A DNA stretch of 11,126 nucleotides from an uncultured Clostridia bacterium (GCA_947177115.1 CAMWTG010000065.1:1-11126); one strand, 5' to 3'; shown: positions 1 through 6,764, counted from the stretch's first letter. Notes: generated by a model from the sequence alone, not told the origin. Translations and numbers: made by a program.

Positions 1-2
1 CC

Positions 3-89
3 CACGATGGCGGCACCGTCAGCAAGACCCAGAGCGTGGCAACCACGCTGGAAACCGGTTGGAGCGGGTTTGTGGGGGAGATCGTATAG
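3..89 (+). CDS. C-terminal end of an unidentified protein (partial)
   Basis: An open frame enters from the left edge and stops at TAG 87-89, encoding about 28 residues that end in TGWSGFVGEIV. Third codon positions are mostly G or C, as in the neighbouring genes. The stop is followed after only a few bases by a hairpin-rich non-coding region, as expected for a gene 3' end. The gene would be convergent with the mrp gene that ends at 562. No family can be recognised from so short a tail. The same DNA is also open on the minus strand, so the strand is a judgement based on codon bias and on the mirror symmetry of the adjacent repeat, which begins equally close to this stop and to the mrp stop. 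Confidence 0.45.
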   Translation, partial: HDGGTVSKTQSVATTLETGWSGFVGEIV

Positions 90-95
90 GCAGAC

Positions 96-127
96 ATACT
101 TTTTCTTCTTGAAAGAAGAAAAAGTAT
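96..127. repeat. 15-bp A/T-rich palindrome, left outer arm
   Basis: Bases 96-110 and 113-127 are perfect reverse complements separated by two bases. The stem is almost only A/T, unlike a standard GC-rich terminator stem. Read on the plus strand it is followed by A5GAAGAAC and T6 (131-146), so a transcript leaving the gene that ends at 89 would meet a stem and then a U run. It mirrors the palindrome at 516-547. Confidence 0.8.
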
Positions 128-211
128 CAAAAAGAAGAACTTTTTTCCGCAAGCTTTGCTTGCTCTATGGGCGCTCCGGACGAAAACTGCCCGTTATATG
201 GAAACGCCGGA

Positions 212-238
212 AGGGCGCGGAACATTGTTCCGCGCCCT
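212..238. repeat. GC-rich 12-bp hairpin in the fold-back repeat
   Basis: AGGGCGCGGAAC (212-223) and its exact reverse complement (227-238) flank an ATT loop. It is followed on the plus strand by GAACTTTTCC, a weak U run, so it might help terminate plus-strand transcripts. The hairpin at 406-426 lies at nearly the mirrored position and keeps GCGC pairs at the stem base while the inner pairs differ. Confidence 0.75.
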
Positions 239-361
239 GAACTTTTCCGGTCTGAATTCGACCGCGTGAATCACTCCATGCTGGAGGGCCCGCCTCAAGC
301 CGTTCACATCAAAGGGGAAAGCCGCCATATAAGAACCCATGTCTCTCAGAGGAGCCCCCCA

Positions 362-379
362 GCACGGCGTGAGCCGTGC
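362..379. repeat. 7-bp hairpin with GNRA-type tetraloop
   Basis: GCACGGC (362-368) pairs with GCCGTGC (373-379) around a GTGA loop. GUGA belongs to the stable GNRA tetraloop class if transcribed on the plus strand. It lies inside the right inner arm of the fold-back repeat. The left inner arm at 266-274 has only the weaker palindrome GTGAATCAC. Confidence 0.6.
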
Positions 380-405
380 GGCCGAATTTAGACCACAATA
401 TGATT

Positions 406-426
406 GCGCAAAGCAACGCTTTGCGC
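406..426. repeat. 9-bp hairpin in the fold-back repeat
   Basis: GCGCAAAGC (406-414) and its exact reverse complement (418-426) flank AAC. It is the mirrored partner of the hairpin at 212-238: the outer GCGC pairs are shared, and inner positions differ in ways that keep pairing. Confidence 0.7.
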
Positions 427-496
427 TGCCGCAGACTGAAACAAAGGCAAAGCCTCCGCCAAAAACCTGCACCCCATCAACGGCCCGTAGGGCAGG

Positions 497-547
497 CAAA
501 AAGTTTTTCTTTTTGGTTCTTTTTCTTTATCCACAAAGAAAAAGAAC
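497..547 (-). terminator. A/T-rich double stem after mrp (possible terminator)
   Basis: On the minus strand, 15 bases after the mrp stop, a perfect 13-bp stem (547-535 with 528-516, 6-base loop) is followed by a second short stem (515-509 with 503-497) whose distal arm ends in a T5 run. The layout resembles an intrinsic terminator, but the stems are almost all A/T, so strength is doubtful. The left outer arm of the fold-back repeat shows the same arrangement for the opposite strand. Confidence 0.45.
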
Positions 548-561
548 ACCCCCTCCGCAAA

Positions 562-1377
562 TTACAGAATTTCCTCCAGCACCGGCGTAAGCGCCTGGGA
601 CTGGACGTCCTCGATCCGGCCCTGGTCGGTAAGCTGCGCGAGGGCGGGGTCGAGGGGCATTCTGGCCAGGAGCTTCAGGCCGTGCGCTTCAGCGGCGGCC
701 TGGGTTTTGCCCTGGCCGAAGAGGGGGATCTCTTTGCCGCAATCGGGGCAGAGGAGGCAGCTCATATTTTCCACAACGCCGACAATGGGGACGGACATCA
801 TCTCGGCCATTTTGACAGCCTTCTCCACGACCATGCTGACCAGCTCCTGGGGAGAGGCAACAATAATGATGCCGTCCAGGGGCAGAGACTGGAAGATGCT
901 GAGGGCCACATCGCCGGTTCCCGGCGGCATGTCGACAAAGAGATAGTCCACATCCCAGATCACATCGGTCCAGAACTGTGTGACAACGCCTCCTATAACG
1001 GGGCCGCGCCAGATAACGGGATCCGTCTCGTTGTCCAGAAGGAGGTTGACGCTCATGAGCTGGATGCCGGTCCGGGTATCCACGGGCAGCATGCCCCGCT
1101 CATCGGCCATGGCCCGCTGGTGGATGCCGAAGGCTTTGGGGATGGAGGGGCCGGTGACATCGGCGTCCAGGATGCCGGTCTTGCGGCCGGTGCGGCGGGT
1201 GAGAACGGCCAGCTGGCTGGTGACCATGGACTTGCCCACACCGCCCTTGCCGGAGACGATGCCGTAGACTTTGCCAACGCGGGCAGCGGGGTTGTGCGCT
1301 TTCAGAAAGGATTGGGGTTCGGTGCGTTCGCCGCAGCTTTCACCGCAGGTGCTGCAATCGTGGGTGCATTCTGACAT
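562..1377 (-). CDS. mrp: Mrp/ApbC (NBP35-type) iron-sulfur cluster carrier ATPase
   Basis: The 271-aa product is a deviant Walker-A P-loop NTPase of the Mrp/ApbC/NBP35 family. These cytosolic proteins bind a [4Fe-4S] cluster and pass it to apo-proteins. The P-loop GKGGVGKS is at residues 43-50, with D71 and D73 in the DAD switch region, MPPGTGD at 150-156, and the cluster-bridging CPDC motif with C210 and C213. The length is normal for the short form without the DUF59 domain. The N-terminus has four cysteines spaced CX3CX2CX3C (C4, C8, C11, C15), which may bind a second cluster as in NBP35-type proteins, though the spacing differs from the eukaryotic one. The ATG start has a strong AAGGAG site just upstream (about 1386-1393). 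It is the last gene of a probable operon with the two genes to its right; the gap to the upstream gene is 28 bases. Function is clear at family level; the client proteins are unknown. Confidence 0.92.
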   Translation of the reverse strand: MSECTHDCSTCGESCGERTEPQSFLKAHNPAARVGKVYGIVSGKGGVGKSMVTSQLAVLTRRTGRKTGILDADVTGPSIPKAFGIHQRAMADERGMLPVDTRTGIQLMSVNLLLDNETDPVIWRGPVIGGVVTQFWTDVIWDVDYLFVDMPPGTGDVALSIFQSLPLDGIIIVASPQELVSMVVEKAVKMAEMMSVPIVGVVENMSCLLCPDCGKEIPLFGQGKTQAAAEAHGLKLLARMPLDPALAQLTDQGRIEDVQSQALTPVLEEIL

Positions 1378-1405
1378 AATGGGTTCTCCTTTTAGAATGA
1401 TTTGA

Positions 1406-2221
1406 TTACTTTTTAAGGGCTGAGAGGTGCTCTCTCAGCTTTTTTAACGCATCGGGGTAATGGACGGAGCGCAGGGTGGGAAAGGAGCGGAGCAGGCGGC
1501 GCTCAAAGAAGTCCTGACGGTCGTAGAGGGCGCGAAGCTTCTGCTGGGTCTCCGCCTTGGCGGATTCCAGACGGGCGGCCAGCTCATCGGTGCGCTCCGA
1601 CAGAGGCTCCAGCTTGGCATGGACGGTTTGGGTGGCCTCGGCCTTTAGTGTCTCCAGTTTTTCGGCCAGCTCATCATGGATCATGTGGAGCTTGGCCAGA
1701 CGGTCGCCGATCCGGATGGCGCTGCGGACGGAAAGCACGATGTCCGCCAGATAAACAACCAGAAGGATCATAGCCAGGGGAATGCCCGCACCGGAGGCAA
1801 TGAGGGAGGCGATCCAGGCGGCAATGGGAGGATTGGCAAAGTGGCAGAGAAAAACGCTGGCCAGGCCGAAAAGGGTGGAGTTCAGCAGGCAGACGCGGCC
1901 GTTGAGATGGAATTTATAGCGGGAGTAATCCCACCAGCGCATGTGGAAGAGCTTCTCCATGGCATAGCTGGTGATGTATTCCACGATGGAGGTGAGGACC
2001 GCGCCCAGGAGAAAGGTCAGGACAGGATTCCCGCAGCCGCCGCGCAGGCACAGAAGGACCACCAGCGCCCCATGACCGTAGATGGGGCAGAGAGGACCGT
2101 TGAGAAAGCCGCGTTTTTCACAGAGCCTTCGCTGGCCGATGGAGCAGTAGATCATTTCGCCGCACCAGCCGAGAAAACTGTATACCATCAGAAGGAGAAA
2201 AATAAAACAAAAGCGGATCAT
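1406..2221 (-). CDS. CmpB-like putative ABC-transporter type IV membrane protein
   Basis: The 271-aa product is an integral membrane protein matching the pattern of the 'putative ABC-transporter type IV' family (CmpB-like, PF06541). Characteristic stretches are RGFLNGPLCPIYG at residues 37-49 and the YAMEKLFHMRWWDYS region at 86-100, followed by a histidine/asparagine-gly turn (HLNGR). About five hydrophobic segments fall at 3-20, 51-60, 66-85, 110-127 and 133-165. The last 100 residues form a charged, probably coiled-coil cytoplasmic tail rich in E, K, L and A. The family name is a prediction and no substrate is established. No ABC ATPase of the transporter type lies beside it; the adjacent 730-aa ATPase is an SbcC/YhaN type and should not be taken as its partner. 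The ATG start is preceded by GAGGTGATCGA. A strong hairpin lies just upstream of that site. Confidence 0.8.
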   Translation of the reverse strand: MIRFCFIFLLLMVYSFLGWCGEMIYCSIGQRRLCEKRGFLNGPLCPIYGHGALVVLLCLRGGCGNPVLTFLLGAVLTSIVEYITSYAMEKLFHMRWWDYSRYKFHLNGRVCLLNSTLFGLASVFLCHFANPPIAAWIASLIASGAGIPLAMILLVVYLADIVLSVRSAIRIGDRLAKLHMIHDELAEKLETLKAEATQTVHAKLEPLSERTDELAARLESAKAETQQKLRALYDRQDFFERRLLRSFPTLRSVHYPDALKKLREHLSALKK

Positions 2222-2239
2222 TCGATCACCTCGCTGCCT

Positions 2240-2260
2240 CCTGCCGCCTGAGGCGGCAGG
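2240..2260. repeat. 9-bp GC hairpin upstream of the CmpB-like gene
   Basis: CCTGCCGCC (2240-2248) and GGCGGCAGG (2252-2260) form a perfect stem with a 3-base loop. On the minus-strand RNA it sits about 10 bases before the GAGGTG ribosome site of the gene starting at 2221 and has no U run after it, so it is not a standard terminator. It may affect translation or mRNA stability between the ATPase gene and the membrane-protein gene. A second, looser stem (GTCTGC/GCAGAC with an inner GCGGC/GCCGC) occupies about 2272-2304. Confidence 0.55.
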
Positions 2261-2308
2261 GACGTTTTGAAGTCTGCGGCCACAGCCGCGTGCTGTGCAG
2301 ACAGGTCT

Positions 2309-4501
2309 TTATTGAGCGGTCCCCAGCTTAATATGATGGAACCGGTTGGGATACGCCCAATTGAGATAGTCCCCCTCCCGCTTCTGACAGGTGAACAGAA
2401 GGATCTGGCGGCGGCCGGAGACTGTCAGAAGATAATCCAGCGCTGCGGCCATCCGCTGGTCATCAAAGTTGACCAGCGCATCGTCCAGGACAATGGGTAC
2501 CGCCCGTCCGGCGGGCAGTACCATCTCGCAGATGGCGAGCCGCACCGCCAGGTATAGCTGGTCGGCGGTCCCCTGGCTCAGCTGCGAACCTTCGTGGGGG
2601 GACAGCTGGTCCGGCTGCTGGGCGGAAGGCGTCATGGCACGGTCCAGCAGGACCCTGTTGTAACGCCCGTTGGTAAGGCTTGAGAAGATAGAGGCGGCGC
2701 GCTCTCCCAACGCGGGGGAAAACCGGGTCTGCAGGGTCGCGTTGGACAATGCCAGGACTTCCATGGCCAGGGCGATGGCATCGAATTCCTTTTGGAGGGC
2801 GGCCTGATTCTCCGTCAGGGCCTGGACGCGCTGGCGCAGCTCTTCCGGATCGCCCTGGGCCTGGATGCGTCCCAGAGTGGTGTGAAGTTCCCGGCGGAGG
2901 GAGGCGTCTTGGGACTGCAGCTGAGTCAGCCGGAGACGCAGCTGCTCCCGGGAGATATCGGGACGCTGGGCCGGGACGGAGGGGATGGGGGGCGCTGCAT
3001 CCCGAAGCGCCTCCCAGCGGTGGCGGGCCTCATCCTCCCGGCGTTGGGCCTGCTCCAGTTTGCCGCGCAGGAGAAACGCATCGTTCAGGGCCTCGCAGGC
3101 CTCCGGCAGGTTCCGGACCAGGGGACGGAAGGAGCGCAGCTGGGTGAGGATGGAGTCCAGGTTGGTGGCCGCGCTGGCGGAAACCGCCTCCCAGGCGGCC
3201 TGGGCCGCCTGCTGCTTGGCGCGGGCTTCCGCTTCCGCTTCGTAGAGAGGGGTGTATTCGGCGACAGCCTCCTCGCGCTGCTGTTCTAATTGGGCGGAGT
3301 TGGCGTCCCACTTCTTTTTCCTTTTTTGGAAGAGCCAGAAAGAGACAACCATAGCGAGGCCGAAAAGGCCCAGACAGCTGCCAACGGCCACAAGCCAGAG
3401 ATGGGTAAAAAATGCATTTACGCCGCCTAAGAGCAGACCGGCCAGAAGAGCCGCAGGCAGAACCCAGCGGGGCATGGCGGGTTTGGGGCCGGTTTCCAGG
3501 GGGGCGGAGGCCGCTTCGGCGGGGGTCAGGCCGGCAAAGGCGTGGGCGTTCAGGGCCTTTTCCGCCTGACGGAGATTATGGGAGGTCAGATCCAGGCGGC
3601 TTTTGGCGCTGTCCACGGCATCGTTGATGGAGGAGAGGGCCTCCACCCGACCCTGGAGCGCCTCCAGTTCAGGCCGGGTGGGCAGGGCCCGGGAATTGGA
3701 TTCCAGGGTCTTCACCCGGTCCCGGGCGGAGCCGGCGTCAAGCCGGGCGCTCTCCACCTTGCGCAGCTCGTCCGCCTGGTCCGCCGCATCGTGGCGGGCC
3801 AGAAGCGTCTCCACCTCTTCTATTTGAGGACGGAGCGCCTCCAGGGCCCGGCGGGTCTGACCGGCGGAGGCGGCCAGGGCGTCCAGCTGGTCCATGGCTG
3901 CCCGGAGGGCGCGCTGTTCCTCCTCGATCTGGGGAAGGAGGCCGGTCTTGTTATGGCGGCGGGCGTTGAGCTGGCGGCGGAGCTGCTCGGCGGCGCCGGT
4001 GAAGGAGGTGTCCTCCTCGCCGGTGGTGACCAGGGCGGTGATGCGCTGCTCCAGGGCTTTGCTCTGCTCCACCGCCAGGCCGGTCTGGCGGATGTAGGCG
4101 CTGCGCTCGAAAACATCCTGTGGAATGCCCAGAAGGGCCTCGCCGCAGCCGGCGGCGGTAAGCTCCTTTACCGGGTCGGTAGTGCCGGTATAGACGGCGG
4201 AGAAGGACCCCATAGGGGAATTGGCCCGGGCGGTGCGGCGGAGGATGGTCACCTCGCCCAGATCCGAGGAGGCGTCCAGAACGCCCTCCATGGCGCTGCC
4301 GCTCCAGGGCATATAACGGCGTTTATCCGCATTGGGACTGCGATCCCGGGTGTTCAGGCCGTAGAGCATGACGCGGAGGAAGGCCGTCCAGGTGGACTTG
4401 CCCGACTCATTGGGGGCTTCGATGACGTTCAAACCCGGCTCCAGTTCCAGCTGGTCCTGCTCCAGCCGGCCAAAGGTGGCGGCAAGACGTTTGATCTGCA
4501 T
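2309..4501 (-). CDS. YhaN/SbcC-like AAA ATPase with internal membrane segments
   Basis: The 730-aa product has a split ABC-type ATPase head of the SMC/Rad50/SbcC superfamily. The N-terminal part holds Walker A APNESGKST (residues 29-37) and a Q-loop near YIRQTG (136-141). The C-terminal part holds the signature LSQGTADQLYL (641-651) and Walker B IVLDDAL (670-676). The arms between are long coiled coils (about 175-320 and 395-585). In the middle, residues 346-391, are two strongly hydrophobic helices, so the apex of the coil is probably in the membrane. There is no CXXC zinc hook. This layout matches Bacillus YhaN rather than true SbcC. The switch position expected to carry His is Gln (TCQ, Q706). 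YhaN-like ATPases usually pair with a metallophosphoesterase nuclease gene next door, and none is present here. The ATG start has an AGGAG site six bases upstream. A role in DNA end processing or repair is inferred from family only. Confidence 0.82.
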   Translation of the reverse strand: MQIKRLAATFGRLEQDQLELEPGLNVIEAPNESGKSTWTAFLRVMLYGLNTRDRSPNADKRRYMPWSGSAMEGVLDASSDLGEVTILRRTARANSPMGSFSAVYTGTTDPVKELTAAGCGEALLGIPQDVFERSAYIRQTGLAVEQSKALEQRITALVTTGEEDTSFTGAAEQLRRQLNARRHNKTGLLPQIEEEQRALRAAMDQLDALAASAGQTRRALEALRPQIEEVETLLARHDAADQADELRKVESARLDAGSARDRVKTLESNSRALPTRPELEALQGRVEALSSINDAVDSAKSRLDLTSHNLRQAEKALNAHAFAGLTPAEAASAPLETGPKPAMPRWVLPAALLAGLLLGGVNAFFTHLWLVAVGSCLGLFGLAMVVSFWLFQKRKKKWDANSAQLEQQREEAVAEYTPLYEAEAEARAKQQAAQAAWEAVSASAATNLDSILTQLRSFRPLVRNLPEACEALNDAFLLRGKLEQAQRREDEARHRWEALRDAAPPIPSVPAQRPDISREQLRLRLTQLQSQDASLRRELHTTLGRIQAQGDPEELRQRVQALTENQAALQKEFDAIALAMEVLALSNATLQTRFSPALGERAASIFSSLTNGRYNRVLLDRAMTPSAQQPDQLSPHEGSQLSQGTADQLYLAVRLAICEMVLPAGRAVPIVLDDALVNFDDQRMAAALDYLLTVSGRRQILLFTCQKREGDYLNWAYPNRFHHIKLGTAQ

Positions 4502-4517
4502 GGGCTGCTCCTGTTCC

Positions 4518-4548
4518 TACATATATGATATGTACCGTGTATTGTAAA
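4518..4548 (-). promoter_or_regulatory. Probable promoter with palindrome, for the ATPase operon
   Basis: On the minus strand TTTACA (4548-4543) and TATATG (4525-4520) are spaced 17 bases apart, a fair sigma-A-type match. Transcription would begin near 4513, giving a very short leader before the ATG at 4501. A perfect 7-bp inverted repeat, TACATAT/ATATGTA (4518-4524 and 4528-4534), overlaps the -10 box and could be an operator. Other A/T-rich -10-like sequences (TATAGT, TATACA near 4560-4572) make the exact start uncertain. Confidence 0.45.
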
Positions 4549-4611
4549 ATATCGATCCTTGTATACTATAGCACGGATGGAAGAAAATGTCTCGGGTGAT
4601 CTGGGAAAAAT

Positions 4612-4641
4612 TATAAAAAAATATGCCGGCTGAAGGGCCGG
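4612..4641 (-). terminator. Intrinsic terminator of hemW
   Basis: On the minus strand, 25 bases after the hemW stop, CCGGC (4641-4637) pairs with GCCGG (4630-4626) around a 6-base loop and is followed by ATAT then T7 (4621-4615) and more T-rich sequence. It separates hemW from the ATPase operon promoter. Confidence 0.7.
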
Positions 4642-4665
4642 GGATTGGAAAAAGATCACCGGGCG

Positions 4666-5874
4666 CTAACGCACCCGGTAATCGTGGTTGGCTGTGGCCT
4701 CTTCCCGCCGCAGCTTCTCCCCGGCCAGCGCCTCCAGGCACTGGCCGATGATCTGGTTGGACAGCAGGAACCCCTCGGGCGTCAGACGCCACCGGCCGCC
4801 CCGCATGACGGCGCGGCCCGTCTGTTCGAACCGCTCCAGGACCTCCTGAACGGGACCGAAGGGGAGGCGGAATTTGTACTCAAACTCCTGCCGGGATATG
4901 CCTCTGGTGATCCGGAGCCCCAGCATCAGATACTCAATGTCCCGCTCCCGGGACGGAATGCGGTCGTTCTCCGACAGAATGTCCCCCTGCCCCTCCACGC
5001 CCAGGCAGTAGGCGTCCAGGTCCCGGACGTAGGCGTAGCGCACATCCCCCAGATCGGAGTGGGCACCGGGACCGAAGCCGGCATATTCCCCCAGGGTCCA
5101 GTATTTCAGATTGTGCCGGGATTCACAGCCGGGCCGGGCGAAATTGGAGATCTCATACTGCCGGTAGCCCAGTTCCTCCAGACGGGATACGGTCCACAGG
5201 TACATATCCGCCTGGAGGTCATCGTCCGGGAGGTCCATGGCGGACTGCATGTCCCACAGGGGGGTGCCCTCCTCCACCTTCAGCCCGTAGCAGCTCAGGT
5301 GCTCCGGGGACAGGGCGGCGGCTTTTTCCACGGTGTCCCGCCAGCTCTCCAGGGTCTGCCCCGGCAGGCCGTAGATCAGGTCCAGGGACACATTTTTGAT
5401 CTTCGCCCTTCTGGCGGCGGCCACGGCCTCCTCCGCCTGGGCAAAGGTGTGGGGGCGGTTCAGGGTCTGCAGCTGGGCGTCATCGGCGGACTGCACCCCC
5501 AGGGAGAGGCGGTTGAAGCCCGCCCGGCGGAGGGCGCGGAGGGTCTTCCAGTTCCCGGCGCTGTCGGGGTTGGCCTCCAGGGTGATCTCCGGCTTTTTGG
5601 CGAGACGGTAGTGCTTTTCCACCGTTTTCAGGATCTGCCGCAGACGCTTCTCCCCCAGCCAGGATGGAGTGCCGCCGCCGAAATAGACGGTGTCCACCTG
5701 GTGGGCGGTGGTCTGCCGGGATATCTCCGAGAGCTGGCGGCACAGGGCGGCGGTATAGCGGTCCATCTTTTCTTCGCTGTTGGGAAGGGAGTAGAAGTCG
5801 CAGTAGACGCACTTGCTTTTGCAGAAAGGGATATGGATATACAGCCCCAGGGGCTTGTACTCTTTTTTCTTCAC
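4666..5874 (-). CDS. hemW: HemW, radical SAM family heme chaperone
   Basis: The 402-aa product belongs to the HemN/HemW radical SAM family. Near the N-terminus, FCKSKCVYCDFYS gives the CX3CX2C cluster ligands C18, C22 and C25, followed by D-F rather than the extra cysteine of genuine HemN. The SAM-binding FGGGTPS is at 65-71. The C-terminal 100 residues fit the HemN C-terminal domain (GPGAHSD near the middle, then the LGLRITRGI region). The length (about 380-400) and the missing fourth cysteine favour HemW, a heme-binding protein thought to deliver heme to cytochromes, over coproporphyrinogen dehydrogenase. Many such genes are wrongly labelled hemN. The start is GTG at 5874, chosen because GAGGTGA lies seven bases upstream and the peptide begins MKKKEYKPLGLYIHIPFC as in the family. 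It has its own promoter and terminator and is probably monocistronic. Confidence 0.93.
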   Translation of the reverse strand: MKKKEYKPLGLYIHIPFCKSKCVYCDFYSLPNSEEKMDRYTAALCRQLSEISRQTTAHQVDTVYFGGGTPSWLGEKRLRQILKTVEKHYRLAKKPEITLEANPDSAGNWKTLRALRRAGFNRLSLGVQSADDAQLQTLNRPHTFAQAEEAVAAARRAKIKNVSLDLIYGLPGQTLESWRDTVEKAAALSPEHLSCYGLKVEEGTPLWDMQSAMDLPDDDLQADMYLWTVSRLEELGYRQYEISNFARPGCESRHNLKYWTLGEYAGFGPGAHSDLGDVRYAYVRDLDAYCLGVEGQGDILSENDRIPSRERDIEYLMLGLRITRGISRQEFEYKFRLPFGPVQEVLERFEQTGRAVMRGGRWRLTPEGFLLSNQIIGQCLEALAGEKLRREEATANHDYRVR

Positions 5875-5905
5875 GGTGTGTCACCTCAGCTGGGAAGTCT
5901 CCTCT

Positions 5906-5934
5906 ATTGTAACCGAAAGTGGGCCGCTGCGCAA
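5906..5934 (-). promoter_or_regulatory. Probable hemW promoter
   Basis: On the minus strand TTGCGC (5934-5929) and TACAAT (5911-5906) are 17 bases apart, with the start expected near 5899, about 25 bases before the GTG start. The -10 is good and the -35 weak. No terminator is visible between the upstream gene stop (5939) and this site, so readthrough from the cluster to the right is possible. Confidence 0.45.
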
Positions 5935-5938
5935 GGGG

Positions 5939-6754
5939 TCAATCTGTCGATTTCCGCTTCCTGCCGTAAAAATAGAACAGGACGCCGATGGTGACGATGA
6001 CAACTGCCGCTGTCAAAATGTAGGGGAGATAGGACCGGGCGGGGAGGACCGGCGTTTGGGCCGGGGTCAGATCTTCCGCAGAAACCTCCCGAACGGGGAA
6101 ACCGGTACCGTCCGGCTTGTCCAGGCAGAACCAACTGTTCAGGCGGCCGTACATGTAGTTGACATAGCCCCAGGTCAGGCCGTTTTCGTCTACGAAGATA
6201 CTGCTGATATAGCTGGGGCTATCCGCCGTGCCGGTCAGATTTTTCAGGATATTGCCCATATGTTTGGAGAACTCGGCAATATTGAAACTCTGGCTGACCC
6301 TTGGTGCGCCGGGGTATTCGTAGAAGTTGACTTCTTCCGCATCTCCGGCATAATCTGCAAATTCGCCGTTGTACTCTGTGATTCGGTCCGCGTACTCCTC
6401 TTCAAAGGAGATATGATCGTAAATCAAGCTCAGGTCCGACAGCTTTGTCCAGCCGTTGATCTCGCCCTCATCGCCGAATACTGTGATGCAGGCCCAGTCC
6501 TTGTACTGGTAATAGACCGGGAGGGCGTATCCGTTCTGGTACTGGGCCTCGATGATGCTGCCGTTGGGGGCGTTATAGAGGGTGACGAAGCCCTCCGGAC
6601 CGTTGGCGTAGTAGCTCCGGCCGATGTAGGTACACTCTCCCCGGTGCTTCTCATAGAAATTGTTGTCCGGTTCCCAGAGAATGTCCGCCCGGGCGGGCGC
6701 GGCCAGCGTCAGGAGTATGAGCACAGTCAGGATACAGGTCAAAATACGTTTCAT
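5939..6754 (-). CDS. Secreted, C-terminally membrane-anchored SH3-like protein, unknown function
   Basis: The 271-aa product starts with a clear signal peptide (MKRILTCILTVLILLTL, cleavage likely after ARA at residue 23). Residues 35-110 resemble a bacterial SH3-like domain: GFVTLYNAPNGSII, then a hydrophobic W-containing stretch, then GWTKLSDL. The rest of the ectodomain is acidic and rich in Tyr and Asn. A single membrane helix (about 241-262, SYLPYILTAAVVIVTIG) and a basic tail RKRKSTD end the protein, so it should sit outside the cell with a short cytoplasmic tail. I chose ATG 6754, six bases after GAGGTG, over an in-frame GTG at 6763 that falls within that site. It follows the 65-aa gene by 10 bases and shares its signal peptide and anchor sequence. 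No specific function is recognised. Confidence 0.8.
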   Translation of the reverse strand: MKRILTCILTVLILLTLAAPARADILWEPDNNFYEKHRGECTYIGRSYYANGPEGFVTLYNAPNGSIIEAQYQNGYALPVYYQYKDWACITVFGDEGEINGWTKLSDLSLIYDHISFEEEYADRITEYNGEFADYAGDAEEVNFYEYPGAPRVSQSFNIAEFSKHMGNILKNLTGTADSPSYISSIFVDENGLTWGYVNYMYGRLNSWFCLDKPDGTGFPVREVSAEDLTPAQTPVLPARSYLPYILTAAVVIVTIGVLFYFYGRKRKSTD

Positions 6755-6764
6755 CACAGGCACC

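Larger units (their letters stand above)
93..550. repeat. Large imperfect palindrome (fold-back repeat) between convergent genes
   Basis: No coding sequence is supported here. The outer arms 93-148 and 495-550 are inverted copies (43 of 56 bases identical, no gaps). The inner arms 249-289 and 354-394 are also inverted copies (32 of 41, no gaps). Both pairs share exactly the same centre, 321.5, since the end coordinates sum to 643. Between them the primary sequence has diverged, but each arm carries hairpins at nearly mirrored places: 149-163 opposite 483-493, and 212-238 opposite 406-426. The roughly 50-60 bases in the middle (about 298-348) show no symmetry. Each outer arm starts only a few bases after the stop codon of its flanking gene, so RNA from either gene would meet the same series of structures. 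It could be a MITE-like element, two inverted copies of a dispersed intergenic repeat, or a bidirectional termination/3'-end structure. Confidence 0.75.

Noticed and set aside
7..499. Small frames on both strands in the 5' non-coding region
   Set aside because: They run through palindromic repeat DNA, have no ribosome sites and give low-complexity products; the structure explains the open frames.
93..550. CRISPR array or tandem repeat in the hairpin region
   Set aside because: The repeats are inverted, not direct, and have no regular spacer length.
376..1374. Long plus-strand frame (332 codons) opposite mrp
   Set aside because: It is antisense to a clear Mrp protein, crosses the fold-back repeat and gives low-complexity Gly/Ala/His-rich sequence with no family features.
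2309..4501. True SbcC/Rad50 assignment for the ATPase
   Set aside because: No CXXC zinc hook at the coil apex; two hydrophobic helices are there instead and the length is shorter, fitting a YhaN-like protein.
3542..4528. Plus-strand frame (328 codons) opposite the ATPase N-terminus
   Set aside because: It is antisense to the Walker A half of the ATPase and is Gly/Leu/Ala/Val-rich without motifs.
4645..5994. Plus-strand frame (449 codons) opposite hemW
   Set aside because: It is a shadow of hemW caused by high GC at third positions; the minus strand carries the radical SAM motifs, promoter and terminator.
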